Below the pieces are notes generated by a model, which had not been told where the DNA came from, did no database searches, and saw nothing but the letters and a program-made list of their open reading frames with translations. A stretch of 64,000 bases of DNA from an uncultured Alistipes sp. (GTDB lineage: Bacteria > Bacteroidota > Bacteroidia > Bacteroidales > Rikenellaceae): positions 558,001 to 622,000 of the forward strand of contig CALURC010000016.1 in assembly GCA_944323075.1 (NCBI GenBank), in the 5' to 3' direction. Numbering within the stretch: the stretch's first letter is position 1; each line of letters begins with the position of its first letter. Both the position numbers and the translations under genes were made by a program. Shown piece by piece: positions 27,427 through 37,006 of this stretch.

Positions 27427-28365
27427 TCATCGTTTCTCCTTTCCGGATAGACGACTCCTACCGCCAGGAAAATTCCTCCATTTTTCCTCACAAAATTGTT
27501 TGAAACGATTACTTAAGCGGCTGTTGTGTCCATGCCGCGAAACGAAGCTAAAATTCCGAGTCACAGAAAAATCGCGAATATCGATTACTCGGAGCATATT
27601 GTGGCGCAACTCCTCCAGCACGGCATGGATCGACACAAAAGCCACAGCTTCCGAACCGTACAAATAGTGTTTAATACTCTCGGTGCTTCCCAGCTGCATT
27701 TCAACCGATAATGATCGCATCGGGATACCTTGTGCTACCAAAGCTCGCTCTACAACTTCCAGTGTTCCGGAACCGGTCTCACGGATTACCAATGGCAATT
27801 TTGCCAACTCAGACACGCCGATCTCCTCTTGCGTTATTGACCGATTGTTTGCTGCGGTAACCAATACCAACTCATCCTCCATAAAGGGTTCGTAATGGAG
27901 TTGCGGATCACGTGCAATTCCCTCAATCAAGCCGAAATCCAACCGTTCGTCGGCAACCATCCGTTCGATCTGTCTTGTATTGCCGTCCGTCAACGTCACT
28001 CCCACTTGAGAGAAACGTTTTTTGAAATGCGGCAATACGGCAGGCAACAGATACTGTGCTATTGTCGTACTGGCTCCGACATGCAACATCCCAACCGGCT
28101 CACCATTTTCATCGCCCAATGCATCATTCAGATCGGCATATAATGCCAAGATGCGCCGCGCGTATCCGAGCAACACCTCACCCTCAGTAGTCAAAAATAC
28201 CGAATTGCTACGACGTACAAATAACGGCACCCCCAACTGACGTTCCAACTCGTTGATATGTTTCGTAACAGCCGGCTGCGAAATAAACAGCTCCTCCGCT
28301 GCACGCGTAAAACTCAGCCGTTCGGCCGCCACACGGAACACTTTCAATCGGAAATCGGTTACCAT
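27427..28365 (-). CDS. LysR family transcriptional regulator
   Basis: A 312-residue regulator: N-terminal winged helix (FRVAAERLSFTRAAEELFISQPAVTKHINELERQLGVPLF, about 9-49) and a C-terminal periplasmic-binding-like effector domain (about 90-295) beginning GMLHVGASTTIAQYLLP, close to the CysB/CbbR subgroup. The basic C-terminal tail (SRLSGKEKR) is longer than usual. Its target is not evident; the GH43-like gene downstream is possibly cotranscribed but not an obvious LysR target. Confidence 0.9.
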   Translation of the reverse strand: MVTDFRLKVFRVAAERLSFTRAAEELFISQPAVTKHINELERQLGVPLFVRRSNSVFLTTEGEVLLGYARRILALYADLNDALGDENGEPVGMLHVGASTTIAQYLLPAVLPHFKKRFSQVGVTLTDGNTRQIERMVADERLDFGLIEGIARDPQLHYEPFMEDELVLVTAANNRSITQEEIGVSELAKLPLVIRETGSGTLEVVERALVAQGIPMRSLSVEMQLGSTESIKHYLYGSEAVAFVSIHAVLEELRHNMLRVIDIRDFSVTRNFSFVSRHGHNSRLSNRFKQFCEEKWRNFPGGRSRLSGKEKR

Positions 28366-28423
28366 CTGTTATCGTCTACTCTAATAGTTAATCATTACAT
28401 GAAAGCAGATCCTTCCAATCTAT

Positions 28424-28446
28424 ATAAAAAAGGGAGAAAAACTCCT
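28424..28446 (-). terminator. Weak terminator after the phosphohexomutase gene
   Basis: On the minus strand a short GGAG-TTTTT-CTCC hairpin is followed by CTTTTTTAT. A longer inverted repeat (TTTACAAG / CTTGTAAA, 28449-28481) lies just before it. Confidence 0.45.
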
Positions 28447-28502
28447 CCTTTACAAGCAGTCTTCCCCCTCCGTCTTGTAAACCTGTGTTCGATCCACTGT
28501 AC

Positions 28503-29897
28503 CTATCGGGACGAAGCTACCGTTTCACGAATGTCAGCCATAATCTTCTCTGCCAAAGCATCGGCCGACGCCTTATCCTTACTTTCGCTGTATATGCGGA
28601 TGATCGGTTCCGTATTCGATTTACGCAGATGCACCCACTCGGTCGGGAAATCGATCTTCACGCCATCGATATCGTTGACCTGTTCGTGCGCATACTTCTC
28701 TTTGATCTGCTTCAAAACTGCGTCGACATCGATCTGCGGCGTAAGCTGAATCTTGTTTTTCGAGATATAATATTGCGGATATGTAGCCCGAAGCGCCGAA
28801 ACACTCATCTTCGAGTGGGCCAGATGCGTCAGGAACAGTGCTACACCGACCAAGGCATCCCGACCGTAGTGACACTCGGGATAGATAACCCCACCGTTAC
28901 CTTCACCTCCGATCACCGCTCCAACCTCCTTCATACGCGTTACGACATTGACCTCGCCCACCGCAGCGGCATAGTAGGTGCAGCCGTGTTTTTCGGTTAC
29001 GTCGCGCAGAGCCCGCGAAGAGCTGAGGTTCGACACGGTCGTCCCTTTCGTATGCGAAAGAATATAGTCCGCAACGGCCACCAGCGTGTACTCCTCTCCA
29101 AACATAGTCCCGTCCTCACAAACCAAGGCCAGACGGTCGACATCCGGATCGACAACAATACCCAGATCTGCCTTTTCTGCCACAACCCGAGCCGATATTT
29201 CCGTCAGGTGTTCGGGAATAGGTTCCGGGTTGTGGGCAAAGTGGCCGTCGGGGGTACAGTTCAGCTCAATGACCTCAACGCCCAACTCCCGAAGCAGCGC
29301 AGGAATAACAACACCTCCTACCGAATTAACGGCATCTACGACCACTTTGAATCGAGCCGCCCGAACTGCATCTCGATCAACCAATTTCAACGAGAGCACC
29401 CGTTCAATATGCTCATTATCGTAGCTTTCCCGAGAAATCACCTTCCCGATATGATCGATATCCGCGAACTGATAACTATCCGCTGCAGCAATCGCCAAGA
29501 CCCGTTTTCCCTCGGCATCATTCAGGAACTCTCCCCGATTGTTCAATAATTTCAGAGCGTTCCACTGCTTCGGATTGTGGCTCGCCGTCAGAATAATTCC
29601 ACCATCAGCTCTGTAACCGGTCACCGCCAGCTCGACTGTCGGAGTGGTTGCCAACCCGATATTTACAACATCTACACCACAACCGCACAACGTTCCTTCA
29701 ACAATCGAAGAGACCCAACCTCCGGAGAGTCTTGCATCACGTCCAATCACAACCCGCAAACGTTTTTCTTCGTTCTTCTCTTTTAACCACTCGACATAAG
29801 CCGCCGTGAATTTAACCAAATCCTGCGGGGTCAGATTATCACCGGCATTTCCGCCGATCGTTCCGCGTATTCCGGATATCGATTTTATCAGTGTCAT
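28503..29897 (-). CDS. glmM: Phosphoglucosamine mutase (GlmM-type phosphohexomutase)
   Basis: A 464-residue alpha-D-phosphohexomutase. It shows the N-terminal ISGIRGTIGG, the phosphoserine loop GIILTASHNPKQWNALKLL, the metal-binding DPDVDRLALV and the C-terminal phosphate-binding RKSNTEPIIRIYSE. In Bacteroidota this type is normally the only GlmM, converting glucosamine-6-P to glucosamine-1-P for peptidoglycan and LPS; phosphomannomutase activity is an alternative. It is divergent from the nucleoside phosphorylase gene. Confidence 0.88.
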   Translation of the reverse strand: MTLIKSISGIRGTIGGNAGDNLTPQDLVKFTAAYVEWLKEKNEEKRLRVVIGRDARLSGGWVSSIVEGTLCGCGVDVVNIGLATTPTVELAVTGYRADGGIILTASHNPKQWNALKLLNNRGEFLNDAEGKRVLAIAAADSYQFADIDHIGKVISRESYDNEHIERVLSLKLVDRDAVRAARFKVVVDAVNSVGGVVIPALLRELGVEVIELNCTPDGHFAHNPEPIPEHLTEISARVVAEKADLGIVVDPDVDRLALVCEDGTMFGEEYTLVAVADYILSHTKGTTVSNLSSSRALRDVTEKHGCTYYAAAVGEVNVVTRMKEVGAVIGGEGNGGVIYPECHYGRDALVGVALFLTHLAHSKMSVSALRATYPQYYISKNKIQLTPQIDVDAVLKQIKEKYAHEQVNDIDGVKIDFPTEWVHLRKSNTEPIIRIYSESKDKASADALAEKIMADIRETVASSR

Positions 29898-29975
29898 AAC
29901 AGTCTATCGTTTTATGAATTTTGACACAAAATAATTATTTTTATGCCAATAATAAAAATCCTCAGACACAAATTT

Positions 29976-30851
29976 ATGAGAATAATTCCCTCTTCCGAAC
30001 TAATAATCAACGATGACGGTTCGATTTTTCATCTCCACCTGAAACCCGGACAGGTTGCTCCAACCATTCTTCTGGTCGGAGATCCGGGACGCGTCGACCG
30101 GATTGCAGGCTATCTCGATACGATCGAACACCGTACAGCGAACCGCGAATTCGTCACGGTAACCGGCTCATACAAAGGGAAACGCATCAGCGTTATTTCG
30201 ACCGGCATCGGTACCGACAACATCGATATCGTCCTCAACGAACTGGACGCCCTGTTCAACATCGATTTCGAGACACGTACCGAAAAAGCGGATAAAACCC
30301 GTTTGACGCTACTGCGCATCGGCACCTGTGGCGCCATACAGCCCGACCTGAAGATCGGCAACCTGATTCTTTCCCGTATCTCGGTAGGGTTCGACGGCTT
30401 GTTAAACTTCTACCAAGGACGCGACTCGGTATGCGACAAAGAGATGGAAACCGCATTCCTCAAGCATACGGGCTGGAACAAGCTGTTGACAACCCCCTAC
30501 TTTGTCCGCTGCTCCGACCGACTGGCCAAGCTTTTTTCAGACTGTACACATTGCGGCATGACCATTTCGGCTCCGGGTTTTTACGCCCCTCAGGGCCGAC
30601 ATCTCCGTCTGTCTCCGGCCGATCCTCAGTTGAACGAAAAAATCGAGACATTCCGCTATGGTCCGTATCGTTTCACCAATTTCGAGATGGAAGGTTCGGC
30701 TTTGGCCGGTCTCTCGCTGCTCATGGGACACGACGCCGCTACCATCTGTACGGTTATTGCTCAGCGTGTTGCACTCGATATGGAGACCGACTATCAGCCT
30801 TTTGTTGATAAGATGATAACAACGTCTCTCGACCGGCTGGCAGGAATTTGA
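29976..30851 (+). CDS. Nucleoside phosphorylase (uridine-phosphorylase-like)
   Basis: A 291-residue PNP_UDP family enzyme. ILLVGDPGRVDRIA binds phosphate, STGIGTDNIDIVLNEL and LLRIGTCGAIQPDLKIGN form the core, and FTNFEMEGSALAGL provides the ribose-binding Met-Glu pair. It salvages pyrimidine nucleosides by phosphorolysis. The ATG at 29976 is chosen because the product then begins MRIIPSSELIIN as in relatives; the 11 extra residues of the longer frame are basic and atypical. Confidence 0.88.
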   Translation: MRIIPSSELIINDDGSIFHLHLKPGQVAPTILLVGDPGRVDRIAGYLDTIEHRTANREFVTVTGSYKGKRISVISTGIGTDNIDIVLNELDALFNIDFETRTEKADKTRLTLLRIGTCGAIQPDLKIGNLILSRISVGFDGLLNFYQGRDSVCDKEMETAFLKHTGWNKLLTTPYFVRCSDRLAKLFSDCTHCGMTISAPGFYAPQGRHLRLSPADPQLNEKIETFRYGPYRFTNFEMEGSALAGLSLLMGHDAATICTVIAQRVALDMETDYQPFVDKMITTSLDRLAGI

Positions 30852-30861
30852 TTTTTTATCC

Positions 30862-30869
30862 TATCTTTG
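30862..30869 (+). promoter_or_regulatory. -7 promoter element of dnaN
   Basis: TATCTTTG, 44 bp before the dnaN start codon. The -33 match is weak. Confidence 0.5.
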
Positions 30870-30913
30870 AATGGATAAAACCTGCATCAAAACATATAAA
30901 ACCATAAATAACT

Positions 30914-32041
30914 ATGAAATTTGTCGTATCATCTACCGCATTGCTGAATGTACTGCAAACCCTAAGCAAGGTTGTCAGCAACAAAAATACGCTTCCTATT
31001 CTGGACAACTTTCTATTCGATCTCAAAGACGGAGTGCTGAAAATCACAGCTTCGGACCTCGAGACCACACAAATCGGTTCGCTCCAGGTGGAAAACATGG
31101 AAGAAGAGGGTCTTATGGCCGTACCGGTCAAACTGATGCTCGACTCACTCAAGGAGTTCTCCGAACAACCGCTGACGATCGAAGCCAATGAATCGACCTG
31201 GGAGATCAACATCAGCTGGAAAACCGGGAAACTGACGATTCCGGGTACCTCCGGGCTGAGCTACCCGAACCTTCCGGAATTGAAATCCGACGACAAACAA
31301 GGTCTTACGATCGATACAGGGACCCTGCTCTGCGGAATCAACAAAACGATTTTCGCTACGGCCGACGACGAAATGCGTCCCGTAATGAACGGCGTCTATT
31401 TCCACTTCGAGACAGGAAACCTCACCTTCGTCGCAACTGATGCCCACAAACTGGTCAAATTCGTTGCTCCGGCCGAAACGGATATCACGGCATCATTCAT
31501 TCTCCCCAAAAAACCGGCCAACCTGCTCAAAGGTATTTTAGGTAAAGAGGAAGAGGATATTTCGATGGAGTTCGATGACAAGAATGTGGTATTCAAGCTC
31601 AAGAACAGTACATTGATCTGCCGTCTGATCGAAGGTAACTACCCCAATTACAATGCGGTGATCCCGGCCAATAACCCCAACCGCATACAAATCGACCGGG
31701 TAGAACTACTCAACGGCATCCGACGTGTAGCTGTCTGCTCGAACCAGGCAACCAACCTGATCAAAATGGATATTGAAAGCGGTACGATACATCTGACGGC
31801 GCAAGACCTCGACTTCTCGGTATCGGCTCAGGAATCGATTCCGTGCGAATATGAAGGCGACAACATTTCAATCGGTTTCAAATCGACTTTCCTGATCGAG
31901 ATTCTTTCCAACATCGACACACAAAATGTTCTGCTCGAGTTAGCCGACTCCACCCGTGCCGGAGTATTCAAACCCGTTTATGACGAGGCCCCGAGTTCCG
32001 ACACCCTGATGCTGCTGATGCCGATGATGATCAACGCATAA
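30914..32041 (+). CDS. dnaN: DNA polymerase III beta clamp
   Basis: A 375-residue sliding clamp with three repeated clamp folds. MKFVVSSTALLNVLQTLSKVVSNKNTLPIL at the start is characteristic, and the C-terminus ends DTLMLLMPMMIN, the usual clamp end. It forms a ring on DNA and tethers the replicase. It is followed 43 bp later by a DnaQ-like exonuclease, so two replication functions share a unit. Confidence 0.97.
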   Translation: MKFVVSSTALLNVLQTLSKVVSNKNTLPILDNFLFDLKDGVLKITASDLETTQIGSLQVENMEEEGLMAVPVKLMLDSLKEFSEQPLTIEANESTWEINISWKTGKLTIPGTSGLSYPNLPELKSDDKQGLTIDTGTLLCGINKTIFATADDEMRPVMNGVYFHFETGNLTFVATDAHKLVKFVAPAETDITASFILPKKPANLLKGILGKEEEDISMEFDDKNVVFKLKNSTLICRLIEGNYPNYNAVIPANNPNRIQIDRVELLNGIRRVAVCSNQATNLIKMDIESGTIHLTAQDLDFSVSAQESIPCEYEGDNISIGFKSTFLIEILSNIDTQNVLLELADSTRAGVFKPVYDEAPSSDTLMLLMPMMINA

Positions 32042-32084
32042 CCCCTTAATCACGAAACTTAAGGTACTCAATCCATCGACGAAG

Positions 32085-32858
32085 ATGAATTTGAATCTGA
32101 AAAGGCCGATCGTTTTTCTGGACTTGGAGACGACCGGAGTGGATCCGTCAAAAGACCGGATTGTAGAGATATCGTTGGTCAAAGTAATGCCGGACGGCAG
32201 CGAAGAGGTAAAAACCAGACGACTGAATCCTCAGATGCACATTCCTGAAGCCGCATCGGCCATCCACCACATCTACGACAAGGATGTCGCAGATTGCCCC
32301 ACGTTCCCGATGATCGCAAAATCCTTGTGGAGCTATTTGGAAGGGTGCGATCTGGGAGGATACAATTCGAATAAATTCGACATTCCGGTACTGGTCGAGG
32401 AGTTTTTGCGGGCTGGAATTGACGCGGACTTCAAAAAACGGCATTTCATCGACGTACAAAACATTTTTCACAAGAAGGAACAGCGTACGTTGGTGGCCGC
32501 CTATAAATTCTATTGTGACAAGGACCTGAATGAGGCCCACTCGGCCGAAGCCGACACAAAGGCCACTTTAGAGGTACTAAAGGCACAGCTCGACCGCTAT
32601 CCTGACCTGCAGAACGACGTCACCTTCCTATCGGACTACTCCAGCCGCGATCAGAGTGTCGATTACGCCGGACGAATCGTCTATGACGACAAAAAGAGAG
32701 AAGTATTCAATTTCGGAAAACACAAGGGTCGTCCGGTTGCCGAAGTATTCCGGACCGAACCGAGTTACTATTCATGGATGATGAACGGAGATTTCCCGCT
32801 ATATACCAAAAAGGTCATAACAGCGATCCGGCTCCGAGAGATGAACAACAAAGAGTAA
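32085..32858 (+). CDS. DnaQ-like 3'-5' exonuclease with DUF3820 tail
   Basis: A 257-residue protein. The DEDDh exonuclease core occupies about 8-180: FLDLETTGVD (catalytic Asp and Glu), YNSNKFDIPVL (Asp) and HSAEADTKAT (His and Asp). A short C-terminal DUF3820 domain (about 205-250, FNFGKHKGRPVAEV ... YYSWMMNGDF) follows. It may serve as proofreading subunit or in repair. The association with dnaN supports a replication role; this is inference. Confidence 0.9.
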   Translation: MNLNLKRPIVFLDLETTGVDPSKDRIVEISLVKVMPDGSEEVKTRRLNPQMHIPEAASAIHHIYDKDVADCPTFPMIAKSLWSYLEGCDLGGYNSNKFDIPVLVEEFLRAGIDADFKKRHFIDVQNIFHKKEQRTLVAAYKFYCDKDLNEAHSAEADTKATLEVLKAQLDRYPDLQNDVTFLSDYSSRDQSVDYAGRIVYDDKKREVFNFGKHKGRPVAEVFRTEPSYYSWMMNGDFPLYTKKVITAIRLREMNNKE

Positions 32859-32903
32859 AAGAACAGGCAATCGTCTTAACAAAAAATAAAAAGCGAACAG
32901 ATC

Positions 32904-32940
32904 AAAGAGACGGGAACGAAAAATCGTTCCCGTCTCTTTT
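32904..32940. terminator. Bidirectional terminator between exonuclease and phosphatase genes
   Basis: A perfect 16-bp stem (32904-32919 with 32924-32939) with an A4 loop and T-run; it serves both convergent genes. Confidence 0.93.
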
Positions 32941-32958
32941 TACAACATGGGCTAATGC

Positions 32959-33933
32959 TTATTTAGACCGCTCTACGGTATGCAGGATATTGCAATCCTT
33001 ATCTAACATATACAGTTTCAAGTTTTTATCTGACGCTGAAATTACCGAAAATCCCGTTTCTGAACTGCAAAAAACCGTACCCTCTACAGGAGACACCTTC
33101 CGGCTGAGCGACCCTGCCGTATTGACCACATAATCGACATGGCTTCCCTCGGGTTTGATGTGCTGGAAATTATGGATGTGCCCGCAGACATACAGGTCGA
33201 CTCCATACTTACGCAACAGAGGGTCGACACGTTGCTGCAGATTTTCCCGCTCAACATCATCTTTTGAAGTTTGCGCATAGATCGGATGGTGTCCTATCAC
33301 CACTTTCCACGTCTCGTTCGAAGCACAGAGCGTCGAGTCGAGCCAATGCAGCTGACGGTCGATATCCTGAGCTGCCACATCGTGATAGGACTCCTCCGAC
33401 TCTTCCCGATATTTGTCGATCAACGGAGTCGTATCGATAAAAATCAGTTTAAGCGTCGCACTATCGTCCAACTGGTATGATTTCGCATAATACCGGTCCG
33501 GCATACACCACCGACGACTGACCTGACTATAATCAATTACAGCTTGAGTATTCCCCCGATATTCATGGTTTCCCAAAACAGGCAGCCACTCGATCATCAA
33601 CTCGGGATGGCTATAAATCAACTCATAATTGGTCATCCAAAGCGGGTCCTCCACACTGGCAACTCCCTCGAAATGATGCACATCGCCTGCAGCCGCAACA
33701 AACTCGATATCGGTATTCTCGGCCAACTCGCCCATACGCTCGGCTATGATCTTCTGATCGTAGTAGCCATTACGTCCCAAGTCGTTGGCAACGATAAAAT
33801 TAAAACGGTCATCCAACAATGAGTCGAGTTGTTCATAAGATACCGCGCTCTCGGGTGCAGTCCCCTGTTGGCAAGAGGTCAGAACCGCACCGAACAGGAA
33901 CCCGACCAATAAAATCTGTCTTGACACATTCAT
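32959..33933 (-). CDS. Purple-acid-phosphatase-like metallophosphoesterase lipoprotein
   Basis: A 324-residue lipoprotein (lipobox VLTSC, Cys21). It follows the small tartrate-resistant acid phosphatase (ACP5) order of metal motifs: NDLG (50-53), GDVHHFEGV (83-91), LGNHEYRGN, VIGHHPIYA and CGHIHNFQH. His87 replaces the tyrosine that gives purple acid phosphatases their colour. It should release phosphate from phosphomonoesters at the cell surface. It lies 32 bp downstream of a TonB-dependent receptor on the same strand, suggesting coupled hydrolysis and uptake. Confidence 0.85.
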   Translation of the reverse strand: MNVSRQILLVGFLFGAVLTSCQQGTAPESAVSYEQLDSLLDDRFNFIVANDLGRNGYYDQKIIAERMGELAENTDIEFVAAAGDVHHFEGVASVEDPLWMTNYELIYSHPELMIEWLPVLGNHEYRGNTQAVIDYSQVSRRWCMPDRYYAKSYQLDDSATLKLIFIDTTPLIDKYREESEESYHDVAAQDIDRQLHWLDSTLCASNETWKVVIGHHPIYAQTSKDDVERENLQQRVDPLLRKYGVDLYVCGHIHNFQHIKPEGSHVDYVVNTAGSLSRKVSPVEGTVFCSSETGFSVISASDKNLKLYMLDKDCNILHTVERSK

Positions 33934-33965
33934 CTCTTTTCAATATTAAAATTATCCCATAGCAA

Positions 33966-36782
33966 TTAAAAATCCCATTTAACCCCCAGATTGAAGCTTC
34001 CCTGATAATACTCCAACTGAGCGACTCTGCTGCGAATACCTTGATAGTAACGCAACGGTTGATTTGTCAAATTATTTGCCTCTGCAAATATCCGTACACC
34101 TTTTCCGATAAGATAAGAAGCATTGGCATCGAGAAATAACTGACGGTCATAGTAACGATCCTCAAAAGCATTTCCACCTACCTCATCGATATAATTACCG
34201 GTGAAATTGAGCGAAACACGTGCCGAAAAACGGTTGTTTTCCCAAGCCAACGAAGCATTGAACATGTGGGGTGCCGTTCCGGGCAATTTCACATCGGTCC
34301 GCTCCTCGCCATCTTCGTTGTAAATACCCTGTGTCATTGAGTGTGTATAGGTATAATTGAGCATTACGCTGAAATTACTCAAAAACTTCGAATTGAAGAA
34401 GTCGAGTTTACGCTGCAAAGCCACCTCGAATCCAAACAGATCGACGTTATCGCCATTGAGCGGACGGACCATCTGCCACTCTTCACCGGTCGGAATCGGA
34501 TTGGGCAGGTCGGGGAAATCGGCGGCAAATTTTTCAGTCGTATAATTGGCGTCCAAATAGTTATAGATAAAATTATTCAAGTTTTTATAAAAAGCACCGA
34601 CAGAAACAATGCCTACCGACTGGAAATAATACTCACCCATAAGATCGAGGTTATAGGAGTAGGTCGCTTTCAGATTGGGATTTCCCGCCTGTATTTCTCG
34701 ATCCTCCACATTGACATCGGCAAACGGTACCAAGGTATAATAATTCGGACGTGCAATAGCCGTAGAAAAGGCTCCCCTCAAAACCATCCGATCGCTGGCA
34801 TTCCACATCACGGTCAAACTGGGCAGGACATTGGCATAGTTGTTTTCCATTTCGTTTGCACCTGTATTGTCATACTCCTCATTGAGCGAATAGGCACCTT
34901 TGTAATCCACATGAGTATACTCCACGCGGGCGCCGACGATATACATCAATTTCGGTGTAATGTTCTGGTCCCAACGCAGGTAACCGGCATAGATCTGTTC
35001 ATTCGCCTTGTAGTTGCTGACCAGATATTCGGAAGGGTCTGCCTCCGCCTGAAACTCGGAAGTATTATACAGATTGACGTTACCGAGCCATTTGTTAGAC
35101 ACGAAAGTACCCGGCACATAATGACTGCCTTGAATCAGCGGTTCGTTGTAAGTAACAGTCCCCATCTGATCGAGATTGGGAAGTCCCGATACCGGATCGT
35201 ATTCGTAAAAATTATTATTCCGCTCTTTGGTCTTGATCCGGGCACGAAGACCGAAATGCAAACGTCCTTTTTGTCCGGCAATCACGCTGAGCGGCACACG
35301 GGCGTTGATCTTCGCAGCATACTCCTGCTCATCGGTATAGTCGTGTTGTTCGGTCAGCTTATCGAAAACGAATGACTCGGAACTCTCACCGGGAGCCGTT
35401 ATATAGGGCTTATAGGTATCCGAAAGATTCTGCGTCATGGCAAGACCCTCCTGCAGATATTCGATATACCGCTCATGCGGCCGGTTCTCGCTGGCTTTCG
35501 CATAGCTCAAATTCCAGTCGAGGTCGAATTTGGGCGAGATCAGGTGCGTTCCGGTCAGGGCATAGGACTGTACACGCTGATCTTCCAGACGACGTCTCTT
35601 GTTGCGGCAATCATCGATACCGCCTTTGGTTTCGCGCGAAATGGCACCCGTATATCCCGAAATAGCTCCACTATTACCATAAACCGGCTCTATATCCTGA
35701 TAGGTAATACGGTAACGATTTTCCCGGTCGTCCCGCCAATTATACATAGCATCGAGAGCCAACGTATTATTGTCATTGATCTTCCAGTCGGTATTGAGGG
35801 CAAAACTACGCCGGATACGCTGTACATCGTATTTACGAACATCCATCTCTTCGAGGTAAACGTTCCCGTTATCGTCCTCTGTCCACACCCCTTCTATATT
35901 ATCCGACCCGTAATCCTTATTCATGTAAGAGGCCGAAAGAACAATGCCGACTTTATCATTTGCAAAACGGTTCGAATAGACGATCGATCCCGCACCGGTC
36001 GCACCGTCCCGAATCGGATTGTATCCACCGTATCCCGTAATGGAGATGCGTTGTCCTCCCGATGCAGCACGGGTCACCAGATCGACCGATCCTCCGATAG
36101 CGTCTCCATCCATATCCGGCGTAAGGGTTTTGTTGACCTGAATCGTCTGAATCATATCCGACGGAATCAGGTCCATCTGTACCTTCCGGTTGTCTCCCTC
36201 CGCCGAAGGGATCCGGTTTCCGTTGAGCGTTACGGAGTTAAGTTCAGAAGCCAAACCTCGCACAATAATATTACGGGCCTCTCCCTGGTCGTTCTGCATC
36301 GTAATTCCGGGTACACGTTTAAGTGCATCGCCGATATTCGCATCGGGGAAACGGCCGACCTGATCCGAAGAGATCACATTGGTTACATTACGGTTGGTCT
36401 TCTGCTGATTGAAGGCCTTCGCCTGTCCCCGGAGCATGTCACCCATAATCACCACTTCACCGAGCGTCTTCACATCTTCCACTATCGCAAAAACGATCTT
36501 CACATTTTCCCCGGATTTTACAGCGACCTGTTGCTTCTCGGTAAGGTATCCCAGATAGGAGACTTCAATCTGATAATCACCTTCCGGAACATTGAGGAAT
36601 TCGAAATATCCGTTTTTATCAGAAATCGTATAACGGTTCAACTTATTGAGCGTCAACATCGCCCCGGGGAGAGTACGTCCTGAACTTTTTTCAGTAACCG
36701 TCCCCGAGATCAAACCTCCATTCTGGGCCGGCAGGTTCTGGATGAAAATCGCAAACAAAAGCAAAAGTACAAATCGTTTCAT
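33966..36782 (-). CDS. TonB-dependent receptor (TIGR01782-like)
   Basis: A 938-residue outer-membrane transporter. Signal peptide (1-19), carboxypeptidase-regulatory-like beta-sandwich (about 22-105), plug with VGRFPDANIGDALKRVPGIT and NIIVRGLASELNSVTLNGNRIPS, then a 22-strand barrel ending in the terminal aromatic signature SFNLGVKWDF. The plug resembles the TIGR01782 group rather than SusC, and no SusD partner is present. The substrate is unknown; the downstream phosphatase hints at organic phosphate. It is separated by a terminator from the upstream beta-helix gene. Confidence 0.93.
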   Translation of the reverse strand: MKRFVLLLLFAIFIQNLPAQNGGLISGTVTEKSSGRTLPGAMLTLNKLNRYTISDKNGYFEFLNVPEGDYQIEVSYLGYLTEKQQVAVKSGENVKIVFAIVEDVKTLGEVVIMGDMLRGQAKAFNQQKTNRNVTNVISSDQVGRFPDANIGDALKRVPGITMQNDQGEARNIIVRGLASELNSVTLNGNRIPSAEGDNRKVQMDLIPSDMIQTIQVNKTLTPDMDGDAIGGSVDLVTRAASGGQRISITGYGGYNPIRDGATGAGSIVYSNRFANDKVGIVLSASYMNKDYGSDNIEGVWTEDDNGNVYLEEMDVRKYDVQRIRRSFALNTDWKINDNNTLALDAMYNWRDDRENRYRITYQDIEPVYGNSGAISGYTGAISRETKGGIDDCRNKRRRLEDQRVQSYALTGTHLISPKFDLDWNLSYAKASENRPHERYIEYLQEGLAMTQNLSDTYKPYITAPGESSESFVFDKLTEQHDYTDEQEYAAKINARVPLSVIAGQKGRLHFGLRARIKTKERNNNFYEYDPVSGLPNLDQMGTVTYNEPLIQGSHYVPGTFVSNKWLGNVNLYNTSEFQAEADPSEYLVSNYKANEQIYAGYLRWDQNITPKLMYIVGARVEYTHVDYKGAYSLNEEYDNTGANEMENNYANVLPSLTVMWNASDRMVLRGAFSTAIARPNYYTLVPFADVNVEDREIQAGNPNLKATYSYNLDLMGEYYFQSVGIVSVGAFYKNLNNFIYNYLDANYTTEKFAADFPDLPNPIPTGEEWQMVRPLNGDNVDLFGFEVALQRKLDFFNSKFLSNFSVMLNYTYTHSMTQGIYNEDGEERTDVKLPGTAPHMFNASLAWENNRFSARVSLNFTGNYIDEVGGNAFEDRYYDRQLFLDANASYLIGKGVRIFAEANNLTNQPLRYYQGIRSRVAQLEYYQGSFNLGVKWDF

Positions 36783-36808
36783 AAATTAACCTAATATTGA
36801 TTCGCGGG

Positions 36809-36816
36809 CAAAAATA
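36809..36816 (-). promoter_or_regulatory. -7 promoter element of the first TonB receptor
   Basis: Minus-strand TATTTTTG, 26 bp before the start codon; the -33 match is weak. Confidence 0.5.
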
Positions 36817-36941
36817 TCGGCCGCATATTATGATATTATGAACATTGTATTAATATTCTATTAAAAAACAGGACATTAAATCAACTCACATCTCTGGCGG
36901 TACAAAATCGTTTCCCGCATTTGCATCGACCAAATACCCAT

Positions 36942-36972
36942 TAAAAAATGCGACCCGAGAATCGGGTCGCAT
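36942..36972 (-). terminator. Terminator after the beta-helix lipoprotein gene
   Basis: A perfect 11-bp stem (36948-36958 with 36962-36972), followed on the minus strand by T6. It splits the locus into two transcription units. Confidence 0.92.
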
Positions 36973-37006
36973 CATGATAACTCATATCAAACAGATCTCT
37001 GTCAGT

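Noticed and set aside
34341..36683. Long plus-strand open frames of 344 and 402 codons
   Set aside because: They are antisense to the TonB receptor gene and lack a promoter, RBS or recognisable domains.
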